From Ecdyonurus torrentis (Eukaryota > Arthropoda > Insecta > Ephemeroptera > Heptageniidae): a stretch of 64,000 bases of DNA. The stretch lies in NCBI GenBank assembly GCA_949318235.1, contig OX439131.1, positions 2,417,809 through 2,481,808 of the forward strand. Reading direction: 5' to 3'. Positions within the stretch are counted from its first letter, which is position 1; every line of letters begins with the position of its first letter. The translations under genes were made by a program, and so were the position numbers. Shown here one piece after another: positions 1 to 12,800 of this stretch. The notes below the pieces were generated by a model. The model worked only from the letters and a program-made list of their open reading frames with translations. It searched no databases and was not told the origin of the DNA.

Positions 1-2099
1 TAATAATTATTTCATTACGGCTAATTGTTATAAAGATTATAATATCGTGACTTATTCTACTCTGTGAAAGAAATGAAACGGAAATAAAATCTGTAATCTT
101 TAATACTTAAAGAAAGGCATAAAGGATATAAATTTGTTGAAAGAGATAGAAGTAAAAATATTACAATATATTATCAGTAGAAAGCAGCTGATGAAGCACA
201 TTATTGTTAATAATTGCTGGCTCAGCATAAATATACATAATCAGATGCACGTGACACTGGCATCCATCGCCCACCCCTCTTGATTGAATTGACGTGAACG
301 TTAATCTCAACACATTTACCTGCTATGTAAACATACTGACATTGTGCATACATATATCACTGCTGACGACAATCATCAAATTATTATATGTAAATTTCTC
401 ATTTAATTGTGTTAAATATTAATTATCATAAATATTTGATTACTATAATTATACAAAGCTTACTGGCTTCAAATGTAATCGCAATATGATCCTTGAATTT
501 TTATTTATAATAATCAATACACGTCATTTTATCGATGTTATTTCATATATAAATATGTGCGTATGTGTAAATTACAATTAATAATTAATGTTTTAAACGC
601 TATAGTGATTTTTATTTGGAGAGAAGTCCTTATTACCGAACTGCAAAATTGTATGATTTTCTATCAATAATAGTTAGAGATGTTAATAATATTGCTTCAA
701 AAATCTTGTTGAAAAAATATTAATTTCTAAAGAATATTGTAGTGTTAAAAATTTTTTTGGTGAGAGTACAGAAATTGTTAATGAAAATATGTTGGAGTTT
801 ATTAAATATGAAGATCTGAAAGAGAACTCTGGAGCTCTCACTCTGTAAATATATGTATTCATATTTTATTCTATTTTCTATTCTATATTCTTTTTTATGT
901 TTAATTTAAAATTAGAGAAATTTGACGAGACGCACGTATACGTGTAACTTATTTTATTGATAATAATAATAATAATTAATGGCTTTTTATTGGGCGAAAT
1001 CAGGCGTACAACCTCTCAATTTAACCCAACTGTTTAACAGTACAGTCAGTTACAATATATAATAAATAATACGTGTTAGACATATAATGTTAATAAAAAA
1101 TGAATCAAAAATATTATGTTGACAAGATTTCACTAAAATTAGTTCATTTATAAACAAAATATTTCAATTTATATGTTTTCCTTTCACTAAATTACACGAT
1201 TGAGAATATATTTACATTTTATATTTATTAAAAAATTGAAAAGAAAATTAATAATATATATAAATACATTGAGAATTTTTTATTGAGAATATTAATATAT
1301 AATTAATGAGCAACAAGAGAATTCAAAGCTACAGATCCAAATATCTCTCAAATAAGAGTTTTTGTTATTGAGATTTAAATGCACTAACAGATTGATGTGA
1401 GCTTACTGTAAGCTACCAATGTCTAATAAAATAAATAAGTAAATTATATTTTTAAAATCGCACAAGGAAAAAAAAGCGTGAATGTACTTTATACTGCATT
1501 GATGTCATTGCCGTCTAACATAAATGTGAATATTTTGAAATCACATAAATAATTATAATGTTAAACATTTCATTACGCTTTGTAACTTAAAATTATTATT
1601 CAATATACAACAGAAATTATGCTCTTATGAATGCAGATGTTGTAGAACTCGTGCTAGCTTGTTATCACTACAGAACAAATATATAGTTTATAATTTATTA
1701 AATTATTATTGTTATTATTAATGTATAAAAATACGCATATAGCTTAAATGTTATTCATTAAAATTCATTATGATGAAAATTTTAAAGAGGGCAGAGTAAA
1801 TTGATAACCTTTTCTCTATAGGATATATCAACGTACAGTATGTAGGTTTTTATTTGAAGTGTTTTATACACTCTAAAATATAAGCATTGACAAACCTTGT
1901 GGCTTGTACACAGTTTTCAATTGTGGGAAGTTTTGTAGCACAAACGATTATGACGTCACAAACGTTAAAATAAACGTTAGTTAGCAGTTATAACCAGTAT
2001 TTTTCCCCATTAGATTCTAACAATTGTAACGTCAGTAACGCTTATATCGTTATATAATATCAACGCTTAATGATGTAATAACCGTTAATTTTATATTAC
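1..2099. other. AT-rich sequence without recognised genes
   Basis: Stop codons are dense in all frames and no exon-like GC island is visible. A TGACGTCA palindrome at 1951-1958 lies among several AACGTT motifs and may be a remnant of the MITE families described elsewhere. A further 3' exon of the R7BP-like gene could lie here or to the left of the window. I looked for a basic, cysteine-paired tail on the minus strand and did not find one. Confidence 0.5.
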
Positions 2100-2415
2100 T
2101 TAAAGGCGTAGAACACCTTGAACAAAAAAGTTGCGTAATATCCTAACAAACCTGAAAATCAACGTTGATTTGGCTGGAGTCATTGATTTCTAATTTATTT
2201 TCCATTCACAAAATGCCGCTGCCGGTCACTGACGTCACAGCTCGTCTGGTCCACGCGCAAGTAAACCGGGCGAGCTATGACGTCAGTGACCGGCAGCGGC
2301 ATTTTGTGAATGGAAAATAAATTAGAAATCAATAACTCCGGCCAAATCAACGTTGATTTTCAGGTTTGTTAGGATATTACGCAACTTTTTTGTTCAAGGT
2401 GTTCTACGCCTTTAA
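2100..2415. mobile_element. TTAA-flanked palindromic MITE, group 1 copy a
   Basis: This is a nearly perfect long inverted repeat of about 316 bp including TTAA at both ends (2100-2103 and 2412-2415). The terminal sequence TTAAAGGCGTAGAACACC is mirrored by GGTGTTCTACGCCTTTAA. Each arm is about 130 bp and includes AAATCAACGTTGATTT and ATTTCTAATTTATTTTCCAT. The loop is a short GC-rich core with TGACGTCA at 2230-2237 and 2278-2285. TTAA target duplication is typical of piggyBac-type transposition. No transposase is present, so the element is non-autonomous. It is the best-preserved copy of its group. Confidence 0.88.
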
Positions 2416-4143
2416 AATATTTTCAAAATTGTTTACAAGCTTTTTAACGTTTATTTTTTTAGAGTGTAGGCCAGATTACTGTAGGTAATATTGTCTCTTA
2501 GTCTGTACTCAAGTCTAGGTTATACTACATAGATCACTTCACCGTCACAAAGTGTACCAAGTGGTCCTTATTTGTATCCTAGAGTAATATTATCTTGTAA
2601 TCTATTTCAAATTTTGACAAGGTGATTTGTTTGTGAGTTAAGTGTTGTACATAAAAGACAAGAAGATCAGGCCATATTTTAGCAATTACATGTTATAAAG
2701 CTGGAGTATATAATTGAGAATTACAGTACTAAAGGACGCATCATATAGCAACTAGAATATATATTCATAATTTACATCTTGCGTATGTATATCACATCAA
2801 ACAGAAACACTTTTATGAGATTTTTTTTTCTACACTTTATAATGAAAAACTCTCTTAAATCTGGCAACGTTTATATATATAATATATTTTTATTTTGCTT
2901 CAAATCCATTAAAAAAAATGTGAATATAAAGCTCTAAATTAAATTATGACGTAATGAGAAGCATAATTAAATTTTATTTTATTATTTTTTTAATAAAGCA
3001 TTTTTATAATTAACTATAATATTTTAATGCTTTATTAATAATAATATTTTATGAATTAAATACGTTTATTTGTGTTTAATTTAGAGAAAAATCGCCGTTA
3101 TACGTGTGAGAGAATGCAACCAAAGAAAGTAGGAAAAAATAGAATAAAATAAAAGATTTAGAAGTGAAGAAGTTGAGAGATGAATGCTTGAAGAAAGTTT
3201 GAATTTGTATTAAAATAAAAGAGCTGAGAGTGAGAGAGGGAGAAAGAGAGAGAAAGAGAGAGGTGCTCTTGAAGAGTTTCTTACTACTTTACGATGAAGA
3301 AGTGAAGTTCACAAGAGCTTTTAGAAAGTAATTTCACGGCCTAATATCTCTCCATGTATATGTATGTATATAAAGTATACAAGTAAACTGGAACTACGTG
3401 TGTTAAGGCGAGAGAAGGACGAGAAGGAACAAAATTATGTTTCCTGCTGGCTCAGCGGAAACACGTCTCTAAATACTTTTCAGTATAAAAATACAAAAAT
3501 CATTAAGATGAAAATTAACAAAATATTAAATGTCAAAGTTAATGGTAAATTGAGTTTTAATGATATTCCAATAATTAGTTTTTATATAATACAGTATATT
3601 AAATTTCATCACCATTTTAATTTTTTTTTTTTTTAAATAATAATTTAATTATATACAATTTTAATAATAAATTTTAGCAAAAATACTTTTGAATTTGATT
3701 GTCAAAGAGTTTAACTTCTTGAAGTTTGTCAAAAAAAAAAAAATCAATAAATAAGAAAATTGGTTCTCTCTCTCTCTCTCTACCCCCATTAAAAAAAATC
3801 TGTATTTTTTTTATTCCTTTTCCCTCTCATCTCTAACAAATGCAGATATTATTGATTATCAAGCATGATTATTTGCTATATTTAAACACTGCAGCATTAA
3901 GATTGAAATAAAACCCCGAGAGCAAACTAAAAAGAACGCTCGAGATGAAAGATAACTTTTTGTCATTGATCAAGTAGAAATTATCGAGAAACACTCTGGC
4001 TTGCTCGTGAGTACACAAAACACGACATTTAATTATCTTTGTGCTTGAGCTACTTAATGTTCAAGCAGTATACTCAGCAAAAAATAATCAAATAAATAAA
4101 TAAACAAACAAAATAAATAGTAAATAAATAATAGAGTTAGACA
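2416..4143. other. AT-rich and purine-rich sequence, no gene recognised
   Basis: The stretch contains an interrupted purine run with short GA tracts (about 3110-3275), a short CT tract near 3767-3781 and poly(T) at about 3621-3634. The only open frame of note (3364-3636) is low-complexity K/I/N-rich sequence without any recognisable motif and I do not regard it as a gene. If transcribed, this could be 3' UTR or a downstream intron of the R7BP-like gene. Confidence 0.4.
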
Positions 4144-4388
4144 TCATTCATTCATTCATTCATTCATTCATTCATTCATTCATTCATTCATTCATTCATT
4201 CATTCATTCATTCATTCATTCATTCATTCATTCATTCATTCATTCATTCATTCATTCATTCATTCATTCATTCATTCATTCATTCATTCATTCATTCATT
4301 CATTCATTCATTCATTCATTCATTCATTCATTCATTCATTCATTCATTCATTCATTCATTCATTCATTCATTCATTCATTCATTCATT
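4144..4388. repeat. (ATTC)n tetranucleotide microsatellite, about 245 bp
   Basis: About 61 essentially uninterrupted copies of the tetranucleotide read CATT on the plus strand and AATG on the minus strand. On the minus strand the array begins inside the stop codon of the R7BP-like terminal exon, so the 3' UTR, if any, starts as (GAATGAAT)-type repeat. Confidence 0.97.
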
Positions 4389-4616
4389 TATTCCTTGATC
4401 GATGTATGATTAAAGACTTGCCAGGCAGCGCACCTTGTGCGGCGACTTCTTGTTGTTGGGGCATGTACTCCTGCATCTCCGCCAACAAGTTGCGAATATC
4501 CTCGGAGTCCTTGTTGATACTGTGCAGTTCCTCTTGGTTGAAGTCCGGAGTGATGGTCTTGCACAGCAGGATCTGGCTGATCACGTTGCCAAGGTTAGAG
4601 GGACCAGGCCGGTTTT
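4384..4616 (-). CDS. RGS7BP-like: R7BP-like gene, 3'-most coding exon found, with stop in microsatellite edge
   Basis: The acceptor is a T-rich tract ending TTAG (AG at 4618-4617). Two bases complete a GAA codon from the middle exon, followed by 76 open codons and a TGA at 4386-4384. The product includes NRPGPSNLGNVISQILLCKT, then EELHSINKDSEDIRNLLAEM and QEYMPQQQ. The second part matches the conserved C-terminal helix of R7BP (vertebrate pattern DIE-x-x-x-xDMREMKNLLSKLRETMP). As read here the protein ends GKSLIIHRSRNK. It lacks the basic stretch and paired cysteines that carry palmitate in vertebrate R7BP. A possible donor AAG|GTGCGC (GT at 4433-4432) would end the exon at 4434 in phase 1 and allow a further exon encoding the tail beyond or near the window edge. 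The exon is clearly GC-richer than its surroundings. The stop codon overlaps an AATAAA hexamer and the start of the ATTC array. Confidence 0.75.
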
Positions 4617-5863
4617 CTAAAAAAAATCAAATCATGTTTGTTAAAAAATAAAAAAATATAAAAAATAAATAAATAAAAAAAACTTTCGTAATAAATGCTG
4701 CATGCCTATACGGTGTAATATTTCAATATGCATTTAATTGGATTGGATTGCATGTTATCTACATTTAAATTTTTTTTAAATTGTCTTTCATTCAAATTCA
4801 TTTCATAGTAGCCGCAGGCTATTATGATCATAAAAAATATATTTTTAAGTTTCTAATAGAGAAATGCAAGTAACTTTTCTATTCGTGTATATTGAAAGAA
4901 AAAATTGCACTATTTACATTTCTGAAATTTATTTTCAATTTGATGCACTGATCAATCAGTAAGATGCAAAATATTTGTGTACAATAATTTAAATAAGAAC
5001 TGTTGCAAATATAGTCTTTCCTTTTTCTTTAACTTTGAATCAATATTTTCTCTTCTTCACAGATAAGTTAAAGAAAAATTAAATAAACATAATTAAAAAA
5101 ATGTTTTTTCATCAATCAAAGACCATTAATTAGTGAGCTTTAAAAATTACCTGAATATTGTATATAATTATGATAAAAAATAAATTAAAAATAAATAACG
5201 ATGAATTTTACGTAACAATCATACTGTAGGGAATAGGTGCTTGTTCATTACTCATTGAAACTTCTTCTTTTTTTTTTCCTCTCTCGTGGAGACATTTGAA
5301 AGTAATTTAGGATCTACAGTATATTTCAACAGAACTAAAATTAAATGACATTTTTTCTACAATATTCTGAACTACATAACTAATTATCACAGAAGATACA
5401 ATGCTTCAACAAAAGAACAAAAAAGTATCGAAAGCTTTTATGATTGGGTTTCAATACTATATACGAAATGTTTGCGACAAACATATGCAGTTGGAGACAT
5501 TTGAAATACTACAAGTATATGGCAAACCACTTTTTATAACACAAAGTACTCATGTTTAAGAGCATAGAATATAAAAATATATATGATAAGATGTGTAAAC
5601 AATTAATGATTTTAGTTTTTTTAATCAAATATTTTCAGTAGCTCAAAGTGTATCTACAGGTAGAATTTATTATTAAAATTTCTCCATTATAAATGCCTTA
5701 GTTAACTATCTAAAAGATTACTCAAAAGATGGTTGTAAAATGCTCAAGGCTAGATAACTAAAGTAATACTCTTCCCGATTTCCCGTGAGCTTTTTTTTAT
5801 TATTAGTTGCACCACTGTGCTGTAATGAGGAAGAAAAAAAAAAGGTGATGTTATTGTATATTC

Positions 5864-6080
5864 TTAAAGAGGGCACTGTCATGAATTGATTCATTTTGTT
5901 TTTCTATTCTTTTAAAATACTTTTGAAAGTTGCAATATGACGTCATGGTCGGCAAAGTTTACTTGCAAACTCATTCAAACTCATCAAACGTGACGTCATA
6001 TAAAGATTTTTAAAAATAATTATTTCACTAAAACAATTACAAAAATCACAAGTAAATCAATTGAGAATTATTTCCTCTTT
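5864..6080. mobile_element. Probable degraded TTAA-type MITE
   Basis: TTAAAGAGGGCACTGTC starts at 5864, and two TGACGTCA palindromes (5938-5945, 5991-5998) face each other across a short core, as in the better-preserved elements. The arms are only weakly complementary and the right end is not clear, so the boundary is approximate. Confidence 0.4.
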
Positions 6081-6350
6081 TCGAACAAGCATTAAAAACA
6101 ACAACTTGGTTTTCCTCATTGTAAGAATTTAAAGAAATGTGTTTTTCTTGCTTCTATATTCTCTTTATTATTATATTTATATATATATTAATATACATTC
6201 AGGAGATTGAAGAGTTAACCATACTGTAAATGTAAAGCATGGTTACTTTTCACCTCTAAAAAAAGAAATAAAGCTGAGCTGTGAGGTCACGATATGTTAC
6301 AGTATAGTATTTATAGTGTACAGTATTTTACAGTAATAAACTAACAAATG

Positions 6351-6583
6351 ACCTCAGACGTGGTGGAACTTTTTTGAAATTTTTTTTTAGCATAAATTTG
6401 TATTGCTTTCAATAGCATGTGTACTAAATTTCAAATGAATTTTCTCATTGGTTATGTGTGGAAAAATAGCATGGAAAATACAGGACGTCGTATGCTCACC
6501 ATGCTATTTTTCCCCACATAACCGATGGACAAATCGATTTGAAATTTGGTACACATGCTATTAAGAGCAATACAAACTTATAC

Positions 6584-6649
<66 letters not shown>

Positions 6650-6662
6650 CCACGTCTGAGGT
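6351..6662. mobile_element. Hairpin MITE with an internal (TA)n expansion
   Basis: ACCTCAGACGTGG at 6351 is the inverse of CCACGTCTGAGGT at 6650-6662. Further in, AATAGCATGTGTAC and TTTCAAAT pair with ATTTGAAATTTGGTACACA, and GGAAAAATAGCATGG pairs with CCATGCTATTTTTCC around a short loop near 6485-6495. The right arm is interrupted by about 60 bp of (TA)n (6587-6646). No clear target-site duplication is visible. Confidence 0.75.
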
Positions 6663-6726
6663 TAATCGTTAAGCAGTAGACGCCCAACAACAAAATATTA
6701 CTTTGTAGAAATACCCCTTATTTCTT

Positions 6727-6790
6727 TAACTGAATTACTGGCTAACTTCCGGTTACCTGTTAAACTTAAGTAAGCCCCTAATATCTACAA
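6727..6790. repeat. Dispersed repeat fragment A (partner at 34909-34970)
   Basis: TAACTGAATTACTGGCTAAC continuing to GGTTACCTGTTAAACT has a clear counterpart at about 34909-34948 (TAACTGAACCACCTGCTAAT continuing to GGTTACATGTTAAACT). This is roughly 80% identity over 40-60 bp by eye. It is a remnant of an unidentified interspersed element. Confidence 0.55.
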
Positions 6791-6933
6791 TGTCAAACGA
6801 GTGAGCCACTTTAATAAATACGATTGAATGTTGTAGAGAATAATTTGTAAATTTTCTTTTTTCCGTTTGTATTTAATCCTATAAAAATAAATACCTTTAC
6901 CTTCTCACCAAAATATTCAAAAATAAATATATC

Positions 6934-6936
<3 letters not shown>

Positions 6937-6998
<62 letters not shown>
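6937..6998. repeat. (TA)n microsatellite
   Basis: About 60 bp of pure alternating TA, only 290 bp from the (TA)n inside the preceding MITE. Confidence 0.95.
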
Positions 6999-7003
<5 letters not shown>

Positions 7004-7770
7004 AATTGAAAATACGTTATTTTAGTGAAATAAACAAACATTATAAATTTATTATATTACAAAAATGTATACGTTAAGTCTATATAAAACGAATTATAAT
7101 CATTTTAATTCAAGGACTTATAAAACAAATTTATTAAGCCATGATGTATACGAATTTTCATAATGTATAAATTTCAATTACTTTCATTTTATCTATATGT
7201 ATTGAAAGTATGAATATATAATATTTCAATGTACAGTATATTGAATGCAACATTGTTGAAGAGAATCATTTTTATTTATTTTACACTTTGTTTGTTTTTA
7301 ACTAAAGTTTTTGTTTTTTTAAAGTTATATTTATCATACTCTTTATGAACTCTTTCGAGATCATTTTTTTAAATAAAAAATAATAATAATAAAAAAACTT
7401 TTGCATTTAAATAAAAAATAATAATGATGAGAAAATTTATACTGCAGTCGATACAGAAACCACAGTTTTACTTGTTCAAAACTGTTGCAATGATGTACAT
7501 AGAGCATGGAGAAGTATTAAACCGAGCTAGCATTTACAATTAAAACTATATTATATTGCTGGGAAATTTTTATATATGAATATATTTCATGATTTTTTTT
7601 ATAATGATAAATTTTTATGTTAATATTAGTAAGGTCATTTATTTTTTCAAATACGTAGTTTTCATAGTAAAAAAAAAAAGTCAAATAATATCATAGAAGA
7701 AATAAAATACACAAATTGTCCTGTATAACACAGTAACGTGCTCCTAAAACATAATATCTACACATATACA

Positions 7771-7871
<101 letters not shown>

Positions 7872-7959
7872 CAATTTTATATCACTCTGGCTGTACGTAC
7901 AGTACATGGTAATTGACATACAAGTACTTATGCAAGTGTGGGTGTATATATATATACAT

Positions 7960-8005
<46 letters not shown>

Positions 8006-8518
8006 CCAATAGTAATTATTACTATTAACTAAAGTTTAAAACTAAAAAAAATTTAAAAAAATTATACTATTATAAAAAGAGAACATACAAATAATTTCGT
8101 ATAAAACTAAGTAAGAAATTTCCCTATGTAATAAAATTTGAAATAAGAACCCTAAAATAATTCCTTTAAGGTATCGTAAAAATAGTTGAAACTCGCGAAG
8201 AATAAAAAAAATGTCTGACTTACTTTGGTATAGTTAAAACTTTACCTTACTTGACACACACAAGGTAATATTTCATTTTGTTGTTATTTCATAAAGTTCA
8301 CGCACGCTATTTTTATAATAATACAAAAAGTAGGTCTTATATATAATATTGAGTAGAGTGCTAAAATAGAAGATTGTTTACAGTTGTTCTGGAGTTTTCA
8401 CTCCTCACGCAAATCAAATAAAAAAATTGTAGGAATAACTATAAGAAATATTTTACAATGTGTAAGGAAAGCATAATACAATGAGTAAGATGTGAATTTT
8501 TGAACCTTATGTTTCATG

Positions 8519-8520
<2 letters not shown>

Positions 8521-8584
<64 letters not shown>
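8521..8584. repeat. (TC)n microsatellite
   Basis: Sixty-four bp of uninterrupted TC. Confidence 0.97.
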
Positions 8585-8586
<2 letters not shown>

Positions 8587-10246
8587 GTCATTATAAGTCA
8601 GTCTGTTGTCAGTACCAGTGCCAGTAAAAGTTAAACATGAAACTTCAAACTTTCACATGTATTTTTTCTCTATTTTTTTTAAAAAAACTTTCAACAACAA
8701 CAACAACATAACAAGTATGATGAAGTGATTATAGCGCCTTGTATGTTAGGCAAATTTTTGTTCAGCTGTGTTCAACATGCTGCCTAACGTGTTAGGATAC
8801 AGATGCTCCATAATGTATTGTATTGTATAATAATACATACGTAACTTGAGTTTACGAACTTGTAACCAATAATAATATATGCAGTGACATTCTATATTCA
8901 ACAATGTACAGATGTCCTCTTATATATATATATATAAGATGAATTATTCATAAATATAGAGAGAATGACCACACCGGCATTCATAACAAACAAATGCAAC
9001 TCTCTAGCACTAAAGTAAATATTTATACATACAAACTAAAGTGTTATAATTATAAAAGTAGGCATTATAAACACCTACCTCTTTCTTTTGTAAATATAAT
9101 TTTTATAAAGCTTATAAATCATACGAAATTACAAAAGATACAAACGCACAAAAGGGTACGAGATAATGTGAATAAGAGAGAGAGAGAGAGAGAAATATAC
9201 TTTTCCATTTGTATGCAAACCCCTATGTGTCTGCCTAAGTTGCGGGAGGGTGGGAGGGTGTCGGATTGTAAATAAAATATGATGCACTTTTTTATACTTT
9301 AATATTGTGGTTGTGTATAATTTAAAGAATAAATATTTACTATTCAAATATGCACTCAACGAATATTAGTATTGAAAAATATTATACATTATTGATCTAT
9401 GTATATTATATTATATTTTATATAATAAAGAGAGATTTGAAATCAGTCCATTATCTTACACTTTATTCTATATAATATTATATACATAAATGATATTGTG
9501 ATACTATCATATATATTTAAATGTTTAAATCCATTTAAAAAACAACTTTTTATCTCGTACATATTTTATATGTATTTATATATTACTGTATACATAAATG
9601 TATATAATAAAAACTAAAACAATATAATATATTTATTTAAAAAATAAAAGTACACGCTTAGCTTATCAATTACTGAATTTGTTTTGTAACTGATGAAAAT
9701 TTTAAATCAATTTAATTATATTAATATTAAATATTTATGTATAATGTTTTTAAAATATCATGAATAATCTTGTTATTTTTAGGACACTAATATGAAAAGT
9801 GCATGACATGTTTTTTTAAACATTATTATCTTTAGATCTTATTACTCGTACATTTTACCTCCGTCGCAGTATGAAACACGCTTGTTTTTTTTTGTTACTT
9901 TATAACATAATATGTTACGTATACTGTATAAGAGAAAATAATAATTACAACATTAACAATGGTTACCATCTTTATACAATGTAAACAAAAACAAATAATA
10001 AATATCAATTACTTAAATTAAGGTTTCAATATTAACATAATACTGTTTTCATGTATTATGAAAATGAGATTTATAATATTACTTTTTTATATATTTATAT
10101 GCAAGGTTTCTACATAAACCTTGATATATATATATTCATATATATTTTTTGTTGTGTCTGTGTGTGTGTTTTGTTTTAATTTTGGGTCTCATTATTCGAG
10201 TTATTCTGGGTGCCTGGTGAGACTTTTGTTGTTGTTGTACTGAAGT

Positions 10247-10247
<1 letters not shown>

Positions 10248-10305
<58 letters not shown>
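10248..10305. repeat. (GA)n microsatellite, left arm of a convergent GA/CT pair
   Basis: About 58 bp of GA. A (CT)n array begins 86 bp downstream, so the two arms are complementary. Confidence 0.97.
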
Positions 10306-10306
<1 letters not shown>

Positions 10307-10387
10307 ATACTTTACTTTAGCACCGGTGTGGCACACAAAGGCCAAAGGTCACGAGCACAAACCAACCCGCGTGCACGTACAGTACAC

Positions 10388-10391
<4 letters not shown>

Positions 10392-10484
<93 letters not shown>
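10392..10484. repeat. (CT)n microsatellite, right arm of a convergent GA/CT pair
   Basis: About 93 bp of CT. The spacer from the GA arm (10306-10391) is relatively GC-rich and contains CACGTAC and CGCGTGCACG. Confidence 0.97.
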
Positions 10485-10486
<2 letters not shown>

Positions 10487-12689
10487 CGACTTCATATTAC
10501 ACTACTGCAAACATAATACTGGTACACTGCACATCTCTCTAGTTTTCTTGTCATTTAAAACTTTTTATTAAAGTTTATATTTACTATTTTCAACACTTCC
10601 AACATATTAATCAAATATAGACGCAACTAATGACATAAAAATGATATTATAAAAAATAAATAAAGTAGTATGATTTATTTTTAATATTGCATAACTGGAT
10701 CTTTATTTTCAATATTATATGTTATTTTAATTGTTTGGGAAAAAGCAAATCTTTGATTTAAGTCAAAATATTTGCCGTATTTAAAGTATTGCCTGATTTC
10801 AGTTACAAAGTTGTTGTTTACCTTCCGAAACTTATGAAAACAATAAAATAGAGACATATAATTTTAAAATCTCTAAATATATGCAATAATGCATTATAAT
10901 AAAGTACTTTGTCTCAGCTCTACTACACGTTTCTTTTTAATATTAGAATTGTTAAAATACTTTGAAAACAAAATAATTTGAAATTTTTGAGGAAAGTAAT
11001 TCCAAACAATGAATGAAAGAAGAATGAAATCAAGCAACTTTGGGTATTTTTCACAATTCATCGCTGCAATATGATCATTTAGAATAAAACTATTTTTAAC
11101 TTCATTCATGCCAAGTGAATTTAAAAGCAAAATTATTTCAAATTTTGTCATTTTATTGTTATTATTTCATAAATGTGTCTACGAAATACAATATAAATAA
11201 GGCATCTTAAATCTCTTAAGACAAGAATATATATATGAAATAATCCTCTCGTATGCGTGTATTTTGTTTTGATATCAAAGTTATGTACATTGGAGTATAG
11301 TATTATGCTCCAAAGTTAGATTGAGCGTGGAAATTGTGGTGAGATTGTGTGTGAGAAAAAGAGCGTGTAGCCGCGTCATGACACACACTGCTAATTAGCT
11401 GTTGCACAACCTCTCTCTCTCTCTCTCTCATACACCAATTCAATATTCATAGACTAAAAAACCCTCTTTATAGTTTAACCTACAAAACAGCCGGCTTTTG
11501 CTTGCGGCCTTAACAACACAATTCTCTTCAACACTTTCATTTTCTTTATAAACTTTATATAAAACTGGGCACTTTTTTATTTCTGTCTGTCCTTTTTTTT
11601 TTTTTTTTTTTTTTTTTTACATTTTCAATATTTAATCAATATCATCACCAGTTTTTTATTATTATTATCAAACACGTCCATTAATGTAGAAAGTAAGATA
11701 AGTAAACAAAGAAGGTATTATTTAGCCCGTAAAAAGTATAGTCGTATGGGGTGTTGATGGTAACTATGCAAATAATGGGTTAATTTATACCATTATGGCT
11801 TGAGGAAAAAATAAAAAAAATTATATTATCAAGTTTCACGGGGGAAAAAGTATAAAAAAAAGCTTTTTGGTTAAAATATGCTAGTTATAAAAAATATATA
11901 TATAATGCTTAAAAAAATACGAAATAGATTTTTTAATAAACAGTAGATTTATAGTCATCATTTGAAATATTTTTGGTTGTTATTTTTATTTAAAATTTTA
12001 GCATGAATTTACATTATATATTAAAAATATATTATATACTTTTTTTTTTAAACAGAGTTTGATAAATTAAAATGCTAAAAAAAATACATGAAATAAAAAA
12101 TGAAGACATTAAAAAGTTTTCCCTCATGTTTACATTTACTTGGCAAAAATCCAATTTACATTTTTCTTATCCAGCAATGTTTATTAACACTTAACTAAGA
12201 GATATAATAATTAATGTTTTATTTATGTAAATTAATTTGAAGACGCTGTACCTTATTTTATGTGAAACGATTATCACTCTATATTTCCTCCCTCCTTCGT
12301 ATTTACATCTATAGCGTGCCGATAAATTTATTGTAATTATATCAATTATAATTACTATAGTCATTAATTTACGTATAAGTATTATTTTAAAAGTAAATAT
12401 TAACTTTAAATTGCTCTTTATTACATCAGTTCGAGAGGAGAAACAAGATTATTTTACTGTATTTCTTTTTGGTGGATTGATACAGAGACAGTCAAATCAT
12501 AAAATAAATATTTCAAATTAAAAATATTTCATTTTCATATTTTGGAAGTGAGTCTAGAGGGGGCGGGATTCAAGAGGGATTTACTAACTTTTTTTTTTTT
12601 TTTTTTTTTTTTGCTTGCCATATTGTGTTATTGTGCTATACACCAATCCCAGTCCCAGTCAAGACATTGTCTTATCGACAGGTAAACTC

Positions 12690-12800
12690 AATTTATTTAT
12701 TTAACAACAGACAAGTCCAAGTATATTGAATACAATAGCAGACATACAAACAATACAATATAAAAGTCTTAATGTAATATAACAATTTAAATACATACAA
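12690..12800 (-). mobile_element. Probable 3' tail of a 5'-truncated LINE
   Basis: On the minus strand the segment reads as T-rich 3' UTR-like sequence with TTGTATTGTTTGTATGTCTG, then GACTTGTCTGTTGTTAAATA and a short AATA-type repeat end. This is typical of CR1/L2-like LINE tails. No coding sequence remains. Confidence 0.3.

Noticed and set aside
3364..3636. 90-codon plus-strand frame
   Set aside because: Lysine/isoleucine/phenylalanine-rich, ends in poly(T), with no splice context or motif.
4406..4651. Plus-strand open frames over the R7BP-like terminal exon
   Set aside because: They are antisense shadows of the exon. The minus strand has splice sites and a family match, the plus strand neither.
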